DNA of 40,642 nucleotides from an uncultured Pelagibacteraceae bacterium (GTDB lineage Bacteria > Pseudomonadota > Alphaproteobacteria > Pelagibacterales > Pelagibacteraceae): contig CACAFZ010000004.1 in assembly GCA_902531885.1 (NCBI GenBank), positions 1 through 40,642 of the forward strand, in the 5' to 3' direction. This document shows positions 7,891 through 15,761 of this stretch, one piece after another; position 1 is the stretch's first letter, and every line of letters begins with the position of its first letter. The notes under the pieces were generated by a model. The model had not been told where the DNA came from, made no database searches, and worked only from the letters and a program-made list of their open reading frames with translations. The position numbers and the translations under genes are program-made.

Positions 7891-9461
7891 TATAAAATCC
7901 TTGGTGCAATAAACACTAAAAGTTCACTCATTGTATCTGACTTTTGTGTTCCTTCAAAGAGCTTTCCTATAATAGGTAGTTTGCTTGCTCCAGGCACCCC
8001 TTGTTTTGAGTTGCTTATTGCATTACTTTTAATACCACCAATAACTACTATATCTCCATCTGCTATTAAAAGTTTAGTGTTTATCTCCATTTTATTAATT
8101 CCAACTGCTCCTGGATTTGTTCTGTCTGGAGTATCGTTGTTCACCTGAACCTGCAAAAGTACATTTCCATCACCAATAATACTTGGTGTAACTGTCAACT
8201 TAAGAGCTGCATCCACAAATGATGGAGGAGTATCACCACTTCCTGCTACAGGTATTTGTACCCCTTGGGTAATAGAAGCCACTTGATTGTCTAGAGTAAA
8301 TAATTTTGGATTAGAAACTGTTTTTCCAAGTCCTTCTGACTCTAAAGCTTCTAATTGAACTTTTAATACGGCTGATCCCGTTTTTCTTAACACTCCAATA
8401 CCACTAGTTGCTCCAACTGCATTAAAACTATAAAGACTGTCTGATCCACCACTGCCAGCTGAACTTATGGCTGCAGTAGATGAGTCTATGCTTGCTCCAG
8501 TACCTGTGGGTGCTCCGACTGAGCTTCCTCCAATTGTACCGCCTGCTCTTGTTCCTCTTCTTGTATAAGCGCCACCAAGTTTGCTTCCTAAGGCTTTTTC
8601 AAATGTAGAAGATGCTTCAACAATAAATGCTTCGATTAAAACTTGTTTTGTTCTAACATCAATTTCTCTAATAACTTTATCTACTACGTCTAAATCTTTT
8701 GCTTTTCCTCTAACAATAACCGATCTTGTTGTTTTTTCTTCTGTAACTTGTATTGGTGAAAAAGATGTTCCTTCACCTATTGCAGTAAATAATTCAGTAA
8801 TAGTGGCTTTTGCTTCAGCTGGTGTAATGTAGTATAATCTAAATATTTCTGAAATAATAGGTTCAACCGAGTTTTCAAGTTCTACTTTTTTTCTAACTGC
8901 AGAAGCTCTTGCAGATTTATAACTCTCTTGCGAAGTCAAAGTAGATGGGGAATGTACTCTTATTATATTACTTCCAACATCAATGTCTGCAGCAAAATTT
9001 TTCATATCTAATAATGCATTAAATGCTTTATCCCAAGGTACATCTGAAAGTTCTGCTGTTATTGATCCCGCAACTTCTTCGCCAACTAAAATATTTACAT
9101 CTCCTATTTTAGCCATCAAACTCATGGCTTCTCTATAATCTAGATTTTGGAATTTAAATGTAACTTTTTGTTTTAGAAGCATATATTCTTCAGGTATCAA
9201 CAAATAATTTTTTTCTTTAACTGAGGATATTTGTTTTCTCTTTTTTAATTTTTTTACGTCACCTTCTATTGGTGTTGGTCCCATTGCTGCACTTTTTTCT
9301 AGTTCTTTTTTTCCTAAAGTTTTTACATCTTGCTTAATTAAAGGTGTATTATGCTTAAATACTTTTTTTGTTTTTTTTCCAGCTTTAAGTGTTTCACAGC
9401 CACTTAATAACAAAAGTAGTAAAGGAAATAGGGCTAATAATTTAATAGATTTAAATTTCAT
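7890..9461 (-). CDS. pilQ: type IV pilus outer-membrane secretin PilQ (MshL-like)
   Basis: A lipoprotein signal ends in LLSGC with Cys22. Residues 85-170 form the N-terminal secretin domains (KFQNLDYREAMSLMAKIGDV, then SDVPWDKAFNALLDMKNF), 190-270 a further N-domain, and 275-523 the secretin channel, closing with VPGASKLPIIGKLFEG and ELLVFIAPRIL. At 523 residues it is shorter than classical PilQ and has no AMIN peptidoglycan-binding domains, in this respect like MshL. A Gly/Ser/Thr-rich stretch near 300-345 probably lies in the gate region. The multimer is the outer-membrane pore for the fibre. The gene overlaps its neighbours on both sides by TAATG. No PilF-type pilotin is seen nearby; the lipid anchor may make one unnecessary. 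Confidence 0.94.
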   Translation of the reverse strand: MKFKSIKLLALFPLLLLLLSGCETLKAGKKTKKVFKHNTPLIKQDVKTLGKKELEKSAAMGPTPIEGDVKKLKKRKQISSVKEKNYLLIPEEYMLLKQKVTFKFQNLDYREAMSLMAKIGDVNILVGEEVAGSITAELSDVPWDKAFNALLDMKNFAADIDVGSNIIRVHSPSTLTSQESYKSARASAVRKKVELENSVEPIISEIFRLYYITPAEAKATITELFTAIGEGTSFSPIQVTEEKTTRSVIVRGKAKDLDVVDKVIREIDVRTKQVLIEAFIVEASSTFEKALGSKLGGAYTRRGTRAGGTIGGSSVGAPTGTGASIDSSTAAISSAGSGGSDSLYSFNAVGATSGIGVLRKTGSAVLKVQLEALESEGLGKTVSNPKLFTLDNQVASITQGVQIPVAGSGDTPPSFVDAALKLTVTPSIIGDGNVLLQVQVNNDTPDRTNPGAVGINKMEINTKLLIADGDIVVIGGIKSNAISNSKQGVPGASKLPIIGKLFEGTQKSDTMSELLVFIAPRIL

Positions 9462-9964
9462 TAAAATGGATCCGATGTTTCTTTGATTTGATTTTTAAAA
9501 TTAATATGTAAATATGAATCTATGTCCTTTTCAAATACAGCTTTTTCTGGTTGTAAAGCTATTAATTTAATACCGGGACTTAACTCTTCATTCATTTGTA
9601 ATGTAACTATTTCCCCTGATGAATTTATTAATGAAACATAGCTTTCATATTCGCCTGTCATAATTCCAATAAGTTTAAAATTATATAAACTAGCTTTTTT
9701 TATATCTTCACTAGAACCGGTAACTAAGGACACTGACGAACCTCCTTGTCCTAAAGATTCATCTCCCGCAAAAGGATCATTAAGTGGAAGTGGTTCTTCT
9801 GGTAATGCATTAGTTTTATCTAATTGCTTTTCTTTAACTTTCTGATTTATCTCTTTAGCCTTTTCTAGAATATCTTTCTCCGTAGTATCGTGATTGTCTG
9901 CAAATACGTTACTTAATAAGAAAAAAGATAATAGTATTATAAATGTTCTTTTAAAAAAATTCAT
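9461..9964 (-). CDS. pilP: PilP-like pilus assembly protein
   Basis: The 167-residue protein has a cleavable signal at 1-22 (FIILLSFFLLSNVFA) without a lipobox cysteine, whereas classical PilP is a lipoprotein. Residues 25-70 are charged and probably extended; the motif PLPLNDPFAGDESL is the Pro-rich, DPF-containing segment expected of PilP before its domain. Residues 88-160 form the compact beta domain (LYNFKLIGIMTGEYESYVSL) that contacts the secretin. It overlaps pilO upstream by 14 bases and the pilQ start by TAATG. The assignment rests mainly on the conserved pilMNOPQ order plus this beta domain, since sequence conservation is low in the family. Confidence 0.82.
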   Translation of the reverse strand: MNFFKRTFIILLSFFLLSNVFADNHDTTEKDILEKAKEINQKVKEKQLDKTNALPEEPLPLNDPFAGDESLGQGGSSVSLVTGSSEDIKKASLYNFKLIGIMTGEYESYVSLINSSGEIVTLQMNEELSPGIKLIALQPEKAVFEKDIDSYLHINFKNQIKETSDPF

Positions 9965-10619
9965 CTGTAAGCCCCACTATAGTTAGTATTCCACTGACTC
10001 TTATCGCTCCAGTTGAATCTCCTTGTACCACTTTGATAGACTCCTTGTCAAAGTTTAACATTTTGTTTGATAGCGATAATGCTCTCTTAAACTTTATATA
10101 GCCTAAAAAATTACCATTTATCTCGAAAGATACTGGTATCGTGTAGTAGGCTACATCCTTTTTTTTCTTTACCTTGGCTTTGGATGCTTTTGCTTTTTTT
10201 CCTTCTGCCTTAGCCAATGCAGCTGACTTGCTAACTTCATTAATTTTTTTCTTTTCTATTTTTGAAATTACTAATCCATTTATTCCAGCATAGTAGCTCA
10301 ATGTTTCATATAAGCCTTCTACTTCTGCTCTTGTATGAAATAAAGTTGAGTAATTTTTGTATTTTGGAGTAAGTTTTTTAATTTTTACTTTTATAGTAGC
10401 AATATTATTTTCAAATTCAGTAGTTTCTGCTTTCATTTCATTCATTTTTGTTAACTCTAATTTTTTTTTGTTAACTATTGGATTTAAAACTGCGTAATAA
10501 ATAATTAAAAAAAATATTATTGAACCTGCCGATATTCCTATTTTAATTAAAGTTTTCTTATCAGCATATTGCATTATTAAAGGTTTTAAATCTTCAATTT
10601 TTAAATTTTTTAAATCCAT
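9951..10619 (-). CDS. pilO: PilO-like pilus alignment protein
   Basis: The 222-residue bitopic inner-membrane protein has a cytoplasmic N-terminus 1-27, a membrane helix at about 28-47 (ISAGSIIFFLIIYYAVL), a periplasmic coiled coil at 50-95, and a ferredoxin-like fold at 95-222 (YTIPVSFEINGNFLGYIKFK is the characteristic PilO strand-helix). A Lys/Ala-rich insert at about 132-155 interrupts the first half of that fold and looks like a low-complexity loop. PilO pairs with PilN in the periplasm and links to PilP. It starts 3 bp after the pilMN fusion and overlaps pilP. Confidence 0.88.
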   Translation of the reverse strand: MDLKNLKIEDLKPLIMQYADKKTLIKIGISAGSIIFFLIIYYAVLNPIVNKKKLELTKMNEMKAETTEFENNIATIKVKIKKLTPKYKNYSTLFHTRAEVEGLYETLSYYAGINGLVISKIEKKKINEVSKSAALAKAEGKKAKASKAKVKKKKDVAYYTIPVSFEINGNFLGYIKFKRALSLSNKMLNFDKESIKVVQGDSTGAIRVSGILTIVGLTDEFF

Positions 10620-10622
10620 TTT

Positions 10623-13013
10623 TTATCCTTTTGCATTAGGATCTATTTTTACAAAAACCCTAAAACCTTTCATTGTTACTTGACCTGATTTATAAGATGG
10701 CAATTTCATTGAAGACAGAGAAGCTTGTTCAATTAACTTTTGCTTTCCTAAATTTTCAATAAATTTTAATATATCTTGGTCGCTTGCTGCAATGCCTTGA
10801 ATAACAACATTTCTTTTTCCGTTATAATCTACAGAATTAAATTTAACTCTTTTTGGCACGCTTGATGCTATTTGTGCCAGTATTCTATAGCTTAAATCTT
10901 TATTAGAAGTTAGGCTGTTACTTAATTTTAAAGCGGTAGTTATAAATTTTAATTCTTTAGCTTTTGTTTGGAATTCTTTACCTTTTGTTTCGTGAAGCAA
11001 TTTTACCTGTGCATAGTTTTCTAATTTTTTATTGTAAGAATGAATATTCCAGAAAGATAAGCCAAATAATATTAAATATAATGCTGCTATTCCTCCCGCT
11101 ACTCCTTTAAATGCAAAATTTGAAATTGCCTTCATTTTCTTTTTCTTAAACATCCCTTGTCTATCAGGCAGTAAGTTTATATTTTTTACTGCTGTAACAA
11201 ATTTGTAATAACCGAATACATCGAGTTTTCTAAATGCAAGTCCAATAACTGTAGAAAGGTATGATCTATTAGGTATATTTATTCTCTCTTCAATTTGTTG
11301 TGGAATTTTTAGTCCATCAACAGGATCAAAAGGCGTAAAACCAATATTAACAAGATTTTTTCTAAAATGAGATAAATAATTATCTAAATTATTTAAATCA
11401 GATACAACTTTAATATTTCTTATTCTTTTTTCATATTTAGTTTCAAAATCTTGAACTGCTTGTTTTACTTGAGTAGTGTACCTTCTAACTAAGCCTTCCA
11501 TCTCTTCTTGGTTCTGTGAATCGGATAGTACTTTTCTGTCCTGGCCTCTTAAAAAAATATCAGTAATTATTGGATTATTATCATACAAAATCATTAAATA
11601 ATTTTCATCCAATCCAAACTCTAACACAGCAGTTAAATTTGCATCTTCTGTTTTTCTTGAGATTTGATTAATTTGATCTACGGCAGATTTTAATGCAAAG
11701 CATTTTACATCTATAATGACTGGATTAAGTCCACCAGATTTAATTATCGAAGTATAACTGTTGATATCTGAAAGTTTTGAAGCAACAAATAATATATCCA
11801 TAGTATTTTCTTTTTGGTTTCTATTTATTACTTGGTGAAATATTGAATAATCATCAAGATTATCTGTTAATTGAACTAAGTTTTCCCAAAGAGAATTTGT
11901 TTCAATTGCTTTTTGTAACTCTTCTTCTTTCATCAAAGGAGCTGTTACCACTCTTATAATCGCGCTAGTTACCGGAATAGCGATTGCGGCATTAGCTGTT
12001 TTAATTTTTGATTTTTGCAAAGCAACTGATAGCTCTCCCCCTAGTCTTTCTGCATTATCTAATACTGTTGCATCTTCAGGTAAATCTACTTTGTGTATAA
12101 AAAAGTTTTCTAAAACCCATTGATTTGCTTTATTGCTTGAAATTTGTGACAATCTTATTTCTTTGTTTGTAATTTCTACTCCTACAATTTCTTCTCCTTG
12201 TGCAGTTGATTTTCCTAATCTTGATTTAAAAAACCCTTCTAGCTTACCTTTAAAATTAATTTTTCCTTTTGCAGATATTTGAGGTGCTTTATCTCCGCCG
12301 CCGAATGATGGTTTTTTAAATTTAAAAGCTTTTAGTTTATTGAGCATTCCACCCATTACATTTTTTGGCTCTTCAGTTTTAGTTTCTTCTATTGGTGCGG
12401 TTACAGTTTTTACTGCAACTGCTTCAGATGTTTTTTCAATTAGTGGTGCTTCTGCTACTGGAGGAGTCGAAGTTACCGGAGGTGTAACTTGTTCTTGTAA
12501 AGTAGACGATTGTTCACTTGTACTAACTTGAGTTTCTTCTGGTACTGTTTCTTCTTTTCCTTTGTTTGCCTGAACATCATCAAACCATTTTTCTAAAATA
12601 GGTATTGCCTCTTCAAGATTAGGTGTTCCTGATGAAGAAATTTTTTGTTTTCCGTCAATATAAAGTCTTCCTACCCAATTTTTTGATTTTAATTCGCCTT
12701 TATACTTATCCTGCCTTACATATATGTGTAATCTTCCATCTTTTTTATGAATTACCTCGTGTTCTTTCTTATCTTCTGTTTTAGTTTCCAAATTTTCAGA
12801 AGTTTCTGCACTGGATTGTTCTGGAGATGTTGGGGCTACATCATTAGCTTGAATATTTTCACTTTCAGGTTGTTTTTCATCCTGATTTTTATTTTCTTGA
12901 GCATTGTCATTAACAGAAGTATCATCAGTAGGTGTACTTACACCTTCTGATTGAGTTTCTTCCGTTTTAGACTCTTCCCCTTTATTTATATCTTTGTTAT
13001 CTTCATCGCTCAT
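10623..13013 (-). CDS. pilMN: PilM-PilN fusion with a long N-terminal extension
   Basis: The 796-residue protein joins two normally separate alignment-complex subunits. Residues 1-88 are acidic and disordered. Residues 89-148 form a small beta-beta-helix-like domain (DGRLHIYVRQ, NWVGRLYIDG, LEEAIPILEKWFDDV) not known in PilM. Residues 149-270 are a Pro/Thr linker with a basic patch. Residues 276-600 are PilM-like but lack the usual actin-fold phosphate loops: VGVEITNKEIR replaces VGIDIGSS, and VLEFGLDEN replaces VVDIG. Residues 611-616 are NINLLP, the PilN peptide that normally docks into PilM; a membrane helix follows at 636-656 and the PilN periplasmic domain at 657-796. It is the first gene of the pilMN-O-P-Q-B-C operon and lies directly downstream of the repeat array. 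Confidence 0.9.
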   Translation of the reverse strand: MSDEDNKDINKGEESKTEETQSEGVSTPTDDTSVNDNAQENKNQDEKQPESENIQANDVAPTSPEQSSAETSENLETKTEDKKEHEVIHKKDGRLHIYVRQDKYKGELKSKNWVGRLYIDGKQKISSSGTPNLEEAIPILEKWFDDVQANKGKEETVPEETQVSTSEQSSTLQEQVTPPVTSTPPVAEAPLIEKTSEAVAVKTVTAPIEETKTEEPKNVMGGMLNKLKAFKFKKPSFGGGDKAPQISAKGKINFKGKLEGFFKSRLGKSTAQGEEIVGVEITNKEIRLSQISSNKANQWVLENFFIHKVDLPEDATVLDNAERLGGELSVALQKSKIKTANAAIAIPVTSAIIRVVTAPLMKEEELQKAIETNSLWENLVQLTDNLDDYSIFHQVINRNQKENTMDILFVASKLSDINSYTSIIKSGGLNPVIIDVKCFALKSAVDQINQISRKTEDANLTAVLEFGLDENYLMILYDNNPIITDIFLRGQDRKVLSDSQNQEEMEGLVRRYTTQVKQAVQDFETKYEKRIRNIKVVSDLNNLDNYLSHFRKNLVNIGFTPFDPVDGLKIPQQIEERINIPNRSYLSTVIGLAFRKLDVFGYYKFVTAVKNINLLPDRQGMFKKKKMKAISNFAFKGVAGGIAALYLILFGLSFWNIHSYNKKLENYAQVKLLHETKGKEFQTKAKELKFITTALKLSNSLTSNKDLSYRILAQIASSVPKRVKFNSVDYNGKRNVVIQGIAASDQDILKFIENLGKQKLIEQASLSSMKLPSYKSGQVTMKGFRVFVKIDPNAKG

Positions 13014-13051
13014 AAATATTTTTTTTATTTCTCTAACACAAACATACGAAT

Positions 13052-13312
13052 CTCTAACACAAATTTAAAAAATGTCTAACACAAAATCTATGGTTGTGTG
13101 CTCACATTGGGTCAAAATAAATAAAAATTATAAAAAAGTCAATAAAATCAACACTTATTTTAATTTAATTAAATTGTTAAAAAAAAACAAAATAATTTAA
13201 ATTTTCCTTAAACTCTAACACAAACAACAAAAACTCTAACACAATTCTATTTTTTAATTTGTGTTAGAGTAAAAAAAAAAATTAAAAAATTAAAAAAGCT
13301 AATAAAATCAAC
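13052..13312. repeat. degenerate 100-bp duplication at 160-bp offset inside the array
   Basis: Block 13052-13152 recurs as 13213-13312. The motif copies at 13052 and 13074 correspond to those at 13213 and 13234, and the block ends 13131-13152 and 13291-13312 (TAAAAAAGTC/CT then AATAAAATCAAC) match at 20 of 22 bases. The interior has diverged. The array thus probably grew by segment duplication. Confidence 0.6.
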
Positions 13313-13376
13313 GTTTTTCTATTTTTCAATTTAAAATTTATTTTTTGTGTTAGAGTACTTATTTTTTGTGTTAGAG
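13213..13376. repeat. 164-bp segment flanked by 32-36-bp imperfect inverted repeats
   Basis: The direct pair at 13213-13244 and the inverted pair at 13344-13376 each consist of two 12-base motif copies with a 9-base spacer, so together they form a long inverted repeat. Within it, 13233-13244 and 13259-13270 can form a 12-bp stem with a 14-base loop. The stem is followed by A residues on the plus strand, so it is not an ordinary terminator. Confidence 0.6.
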
Positions 13377-13546
13377 TATCTAATTAATGCTAAATTTATT
13401 TTTTATAAAAATTTAAATTACAAATTTTGTTATTAAAATTTAAAAAAAACCATTGGTTGTACTGAAATTTTATAAATTCTTACCTATTTTTTTATAATTT
13501 TACAATTTTTAATAGAATTTTAAATAAAAAAACTTTTTTTAGATAA
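13377..13546. other. AT-rich non-coding spacer with no recognised feature
   Basis: This remainder of the 533-bp gap between the transporter stop and the pilMN start is almost pure A/T with homopolymer runs. An A7-C-T7 run at about 13526-13540 just after the transporter stop could act as a weak transcription end. No ORF, tRNA or motif copy is seen. Confidence 0.6.
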
Positions 13547-14776
13547 TTAAACATTTTTTACATTCATCATTAATAAAAAACCGAAAAAGAAAAAAATTGA
13601 GATAGATAACAAGCCAACTCTTTGGGAAAACATATATGTCATAGTCCCAACTAGTAATGGTCCAGCAAAAGCAGTAATACGGCCAGAGAAACTAAAAAGA
13701 CCAAATCCTTTTCCTAAATCATTTGTTTCTAATAATTTTGTCATCATAACACGACTAGCGCTTTGTATTGATCCTATAAACAATGAAATTACCATAACGT
13801 TATAAAAAAATTCACTTTTTGTTTGAGCAATCATTGATCCATAAAAAACTGTTAAAGTTAATACAGCAATACAAACTAAAATAATATTTTTAGAAGAATA
13901 TTTGTCATTTAAATATCCTCCTATCATTACTCCAATGAATGCAACTATGTTAGCAACTATTGCAAGTTTTAATAATTCACCTGAAGTATAATTAAAAACT
14001 CCTGAAGCATAAACTCCACCGCCAGCAATTAAAACAATTAGTGCATCGGAGTATATCATTCTTGCTAAAAGAAATTTACCTGTAGCAGTAAATTTATTTT
14101 TCCAAATAATTTCAATAATTTTTTTTGATGTTGGTGTTTCATCTACATTATCCTCATAAGAAATTTTATTTTTAAAATAATATATCATTGGTAATGAAAA
14201 AATTAAAAACCAAATTGCAACAATGAAAGGAATGAATCTTATATTTTCAAAATTACTTTTATCTAATCCGAAAGGAATTTGTTCTGGCAATACAAATAAA
14301 TATAAAGAAATTAAAATCATTGGAACACATCCAATGTAACCTAAAGCAAAACCAAAACCAGAAGTTTTTCCAATATTATTTTCATCAGAACATTTTTTTA
14401 ATAAAGAATTATAAAAAATTGATGCAGCTTCATAGAAATAATTTGAAATAAAAAAAATAAATAAAGTATATAAAATATAATTTGAATTTGGTTTTGCAAA
14501 CCAGAACAAACAAGTTGTTATAATACAAAGGAATGTAAATCTTTCTAAATAATTTACTTTACCTTTTGGTTTTTTGTCAGCCATTGCGCCGAGATACGGT
14601 CCTGATAATGCAATTGCAATTCCACAAGCACCTGCTGTCCACTGCCAATAAGCTGCGCCTATTTGTGGATCACCTACTATTTGTTTTGCAAAGTAAGCTG
14701 AAGTGATAAATGTAATTACAATTATACTATAAGCTGAGTTTGCTAAATCATACATTGCATAAAATAATTTATTCAT
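13547..14776 (-). CDS. UMF1-type major facilitator transporter
   Basis: The 409-residue integral membrane protein has about 11-12 hydrophobic helices. The start MNKLFYAMYDLANSAYSIIV carries the YDLANSAY signature of the UMF1 (Atg22-like) branch of the major facilitator superfamily, and residues 60-75 hold the loop 2-3 motif GAMADKKPKGK. A charged loop around 205-225 divides the two halves, and a second GGYLNDKYSSK motif at about 288-298 mirrors the first. Substrate is unknown; in Atg22 it is amino-acid efflux, but bacterial members are mostly untested. The start overlaps the HTH regulator's stop (TAATG), so the pair is one unit and the regulator may control it. Confidence 0.88.
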   Translation of the reverse strand: MNKLFYAMYDLANSAYSIIVITFITSAYFAKQIVGDPQIGAAYWQWTAGACGIAIALSGPYLGAMADKKPKGKVNYLERFTFLCIITTCLFWFAKPNSNYILYTLFIFFISNYFYEAASIFYNSLLKKCSDENNIGKTSGFGFALGYIGCVPMILISLYLFVLPEQIPFGLDKSNFENIRFIPFIVAIWFLIFSLPMIYYFKNKISYEDNVDETPTSKKIIEIIWKNKFTATGKFLLARMIYSDALIVLIAGGGVYASGVFNYTSGELLKLAIVANIVAFIGVMIGGYLNDKYSSKNIILVCIAVLTLTVFYGSMIAQTKSEFFYNVMVISLFIGSIQSASRVMMTKLLETNDLGKGFGLFSFSGRITAFAGPLLVGTMTYMFSQRVGLLSISIFFFFGFLLMMNVKNV

Positions 14777-15321
14777 TAATTTTTATCCATTTCTAATAAT
14801 TTTTGTAATGCCCCGCTATTTTTCCATTTTTTAATTAAAATACTAATGTCTGTAGTTGTTTGAGTAACAAATTCTTTATAAATTGATTTATAGTTTATTC
14901 CTAATTTAATTCCTTCTGAAGTGTTGAACTGTAAAATATTTGTTTTACACAATTGTAATACTTTCCTTCTTACTGTTTCTCTTGGAAGCTGAAGAACTTC
15001 GGCGATACTTGCAAATGTCAATTTCCTGTGCTTTTTATTCTCTCTTATATTTGTTATTTCATATTCAACTTCTGAATAAGTTTTTGATCCTGTTTTATTT
15101 AATTCATAAAGATTATGGCTTACAACAACTTGCAGTATAACAAATGACTCTATATCCATTTTTAATGTACTTCTTACTCGAGAATAAAAATCAATCACAA
15201 ACATTATCCAATGATAAAGTCCTTTAGAAAAAATTGGCTCCCCTTTTGCAGTTTCATTTGAAATTTTTTCAAATGAAATCACTGTACTTGCATCACTCAT
15301 TTTAGTTTTATTGCTGCTCAT
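14776..15321 (-). CDS. winged-helix DNA-binding regulator
   Basis: I choose the ATG at 15321, preceded by GGGAG 13 bases upstream; a longer frame starts with TTG at 15378 and adds 19 residues. The 181-residue product has a helical N-terminal part (residues 20-85) and a helix-turn-helix at about 99-129 with KLTFASIAEVLQLPRETVRR, resembling the Crp/FNR or MarR HTH (second helix LPRETVRRKVLQLCKTNIL). No cyclic-nucleotide domain or metal-binding cysteines are seen, so the effector is unknown. It overlaps the transporter start by one base. It is the only recognisable DNA-binding regulator gene in the window, hence a candidate for binding the nearby repeat array or the pilus operators, though nothing in the sequence proves this. 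Confidence 0.75.
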   Translation of the reverse strand: MSSNKTKMSDASTVISFEKISNETAKGEPIFSKGLYHWIMFVIDFYSRVRSTLKMDIESFVILQVVVSHNLYELNKTGSKTYSEVEYEITNIRENKKHRKLTFASIAEVLQLPRETVRRKVLQLCKTNILQFNTSEGIKLGINYKSIYKEFVTQTTTDISILIKKWKNSGALQKLLEMDKN

Positions 15322-15446
15322 AGTAGGTAAATTTCTCCCTGTATTAGTTATTCTACAACCTATATTAGGCTGAATCAACCTTTTACACTATTATGGGTTT
15401 TAAACCTTATAAGTAAAAAATTTGTGAGAAATAATTAGTTTTTTTA

Positions 15447-15761
15447 TTAATTTGGGTTTCCTTTTATATCAGTACTAAGCTCTTGATAAATTATCACAGT
15501 TATAGTTTGCAGATTATCTATCACTCTTTGTATATCCCAATCTAAATCAACATCGTTACAATTTAATTCTTCATAAAAATAATATTTTGCATTGCCTAAT
15601 GATGGATCAATTGATTCTGTTACAACATTTAAAAGTTTGGTTCTTTTTTCAATTGCAAAATTATATTTACAAACATTTGAAGCTGCCCAATATAATATGC
15701 AGCTTATAACTATTGCAAAAAAAATCATAATGTTTCGTACGCCAAACATTTTATTTTCCAT
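15447..15761 (-). CDS. small single-pass membrane protein, unknown
   Basis: The 104-residue protein has one hydrophobic helix at about 9-27 (RNIMIFFAIVISCILYWAA) and a hydrophilic, mildly acidic remainder, probably periplasmic, with cysteines at about 31 and 68. I recognise no family. The start overlaps the end of the GAF-phosphatase gene by 11 bases, which implies translational coupling and a functional link to that signalling protein, for example as a membrane input or target. No paralogue is seen in the window. Confidence 0.65.
   Translation of the reverse strand: MENKMFGVRNIMIFFAIVISCILYWAASNVCKYNFAIEKRTKLLNVVTESIDPSLGNAKYYFYEELNCNDVDLDWDIQRVIDNLQTITVIIYQELSTDIKGNPN

Larger units (their letters stand above)
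13031..13376. repeat. phased array of eight copies of CTCTAACACAAA in the pilMN upstream region
   Basis: Five copies read CTCTAACACAAA on the plus strand, at 13031, 13052, 13074 (first base G), 13213 and 13234 (last base T). Three are inverted (TTTGTGTTAGAG), at 13258, 13344 and 13365. Within each cluster the copies start 21-22 bases apart, about two helical turns: 13031/13052/13074, 13213/13234 and 13344/13365. The three nearest copies sit 18-72 bases upstream of the pilMN ATG at 13013. I saw no copy of the motif elsewhere in the window. The spacing argues for a protein binding on one DNA face, as with iterons or cooperative operators, but the binder and role are unknown. Confidence 0.93.

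Noticed and set aside
13091..13106. CRP-type site TGTGTGCTCACA
   Set aside because: The half-sites are too close for the TGTGA-N6-TCACA spacing, and it may be a decayed motif copy.
13233..13270. Rho-independent terminator from the 12-bp stem
   Set aside because: The stem is followed by A on the plus strand and has no T-run after it on the minus strand.
13031..13376. CRISPR array
   Set aside because: The repeat is only 12 bp, spacers within clusters are 9-10 bp, orientation flips, and no cas gene is near.
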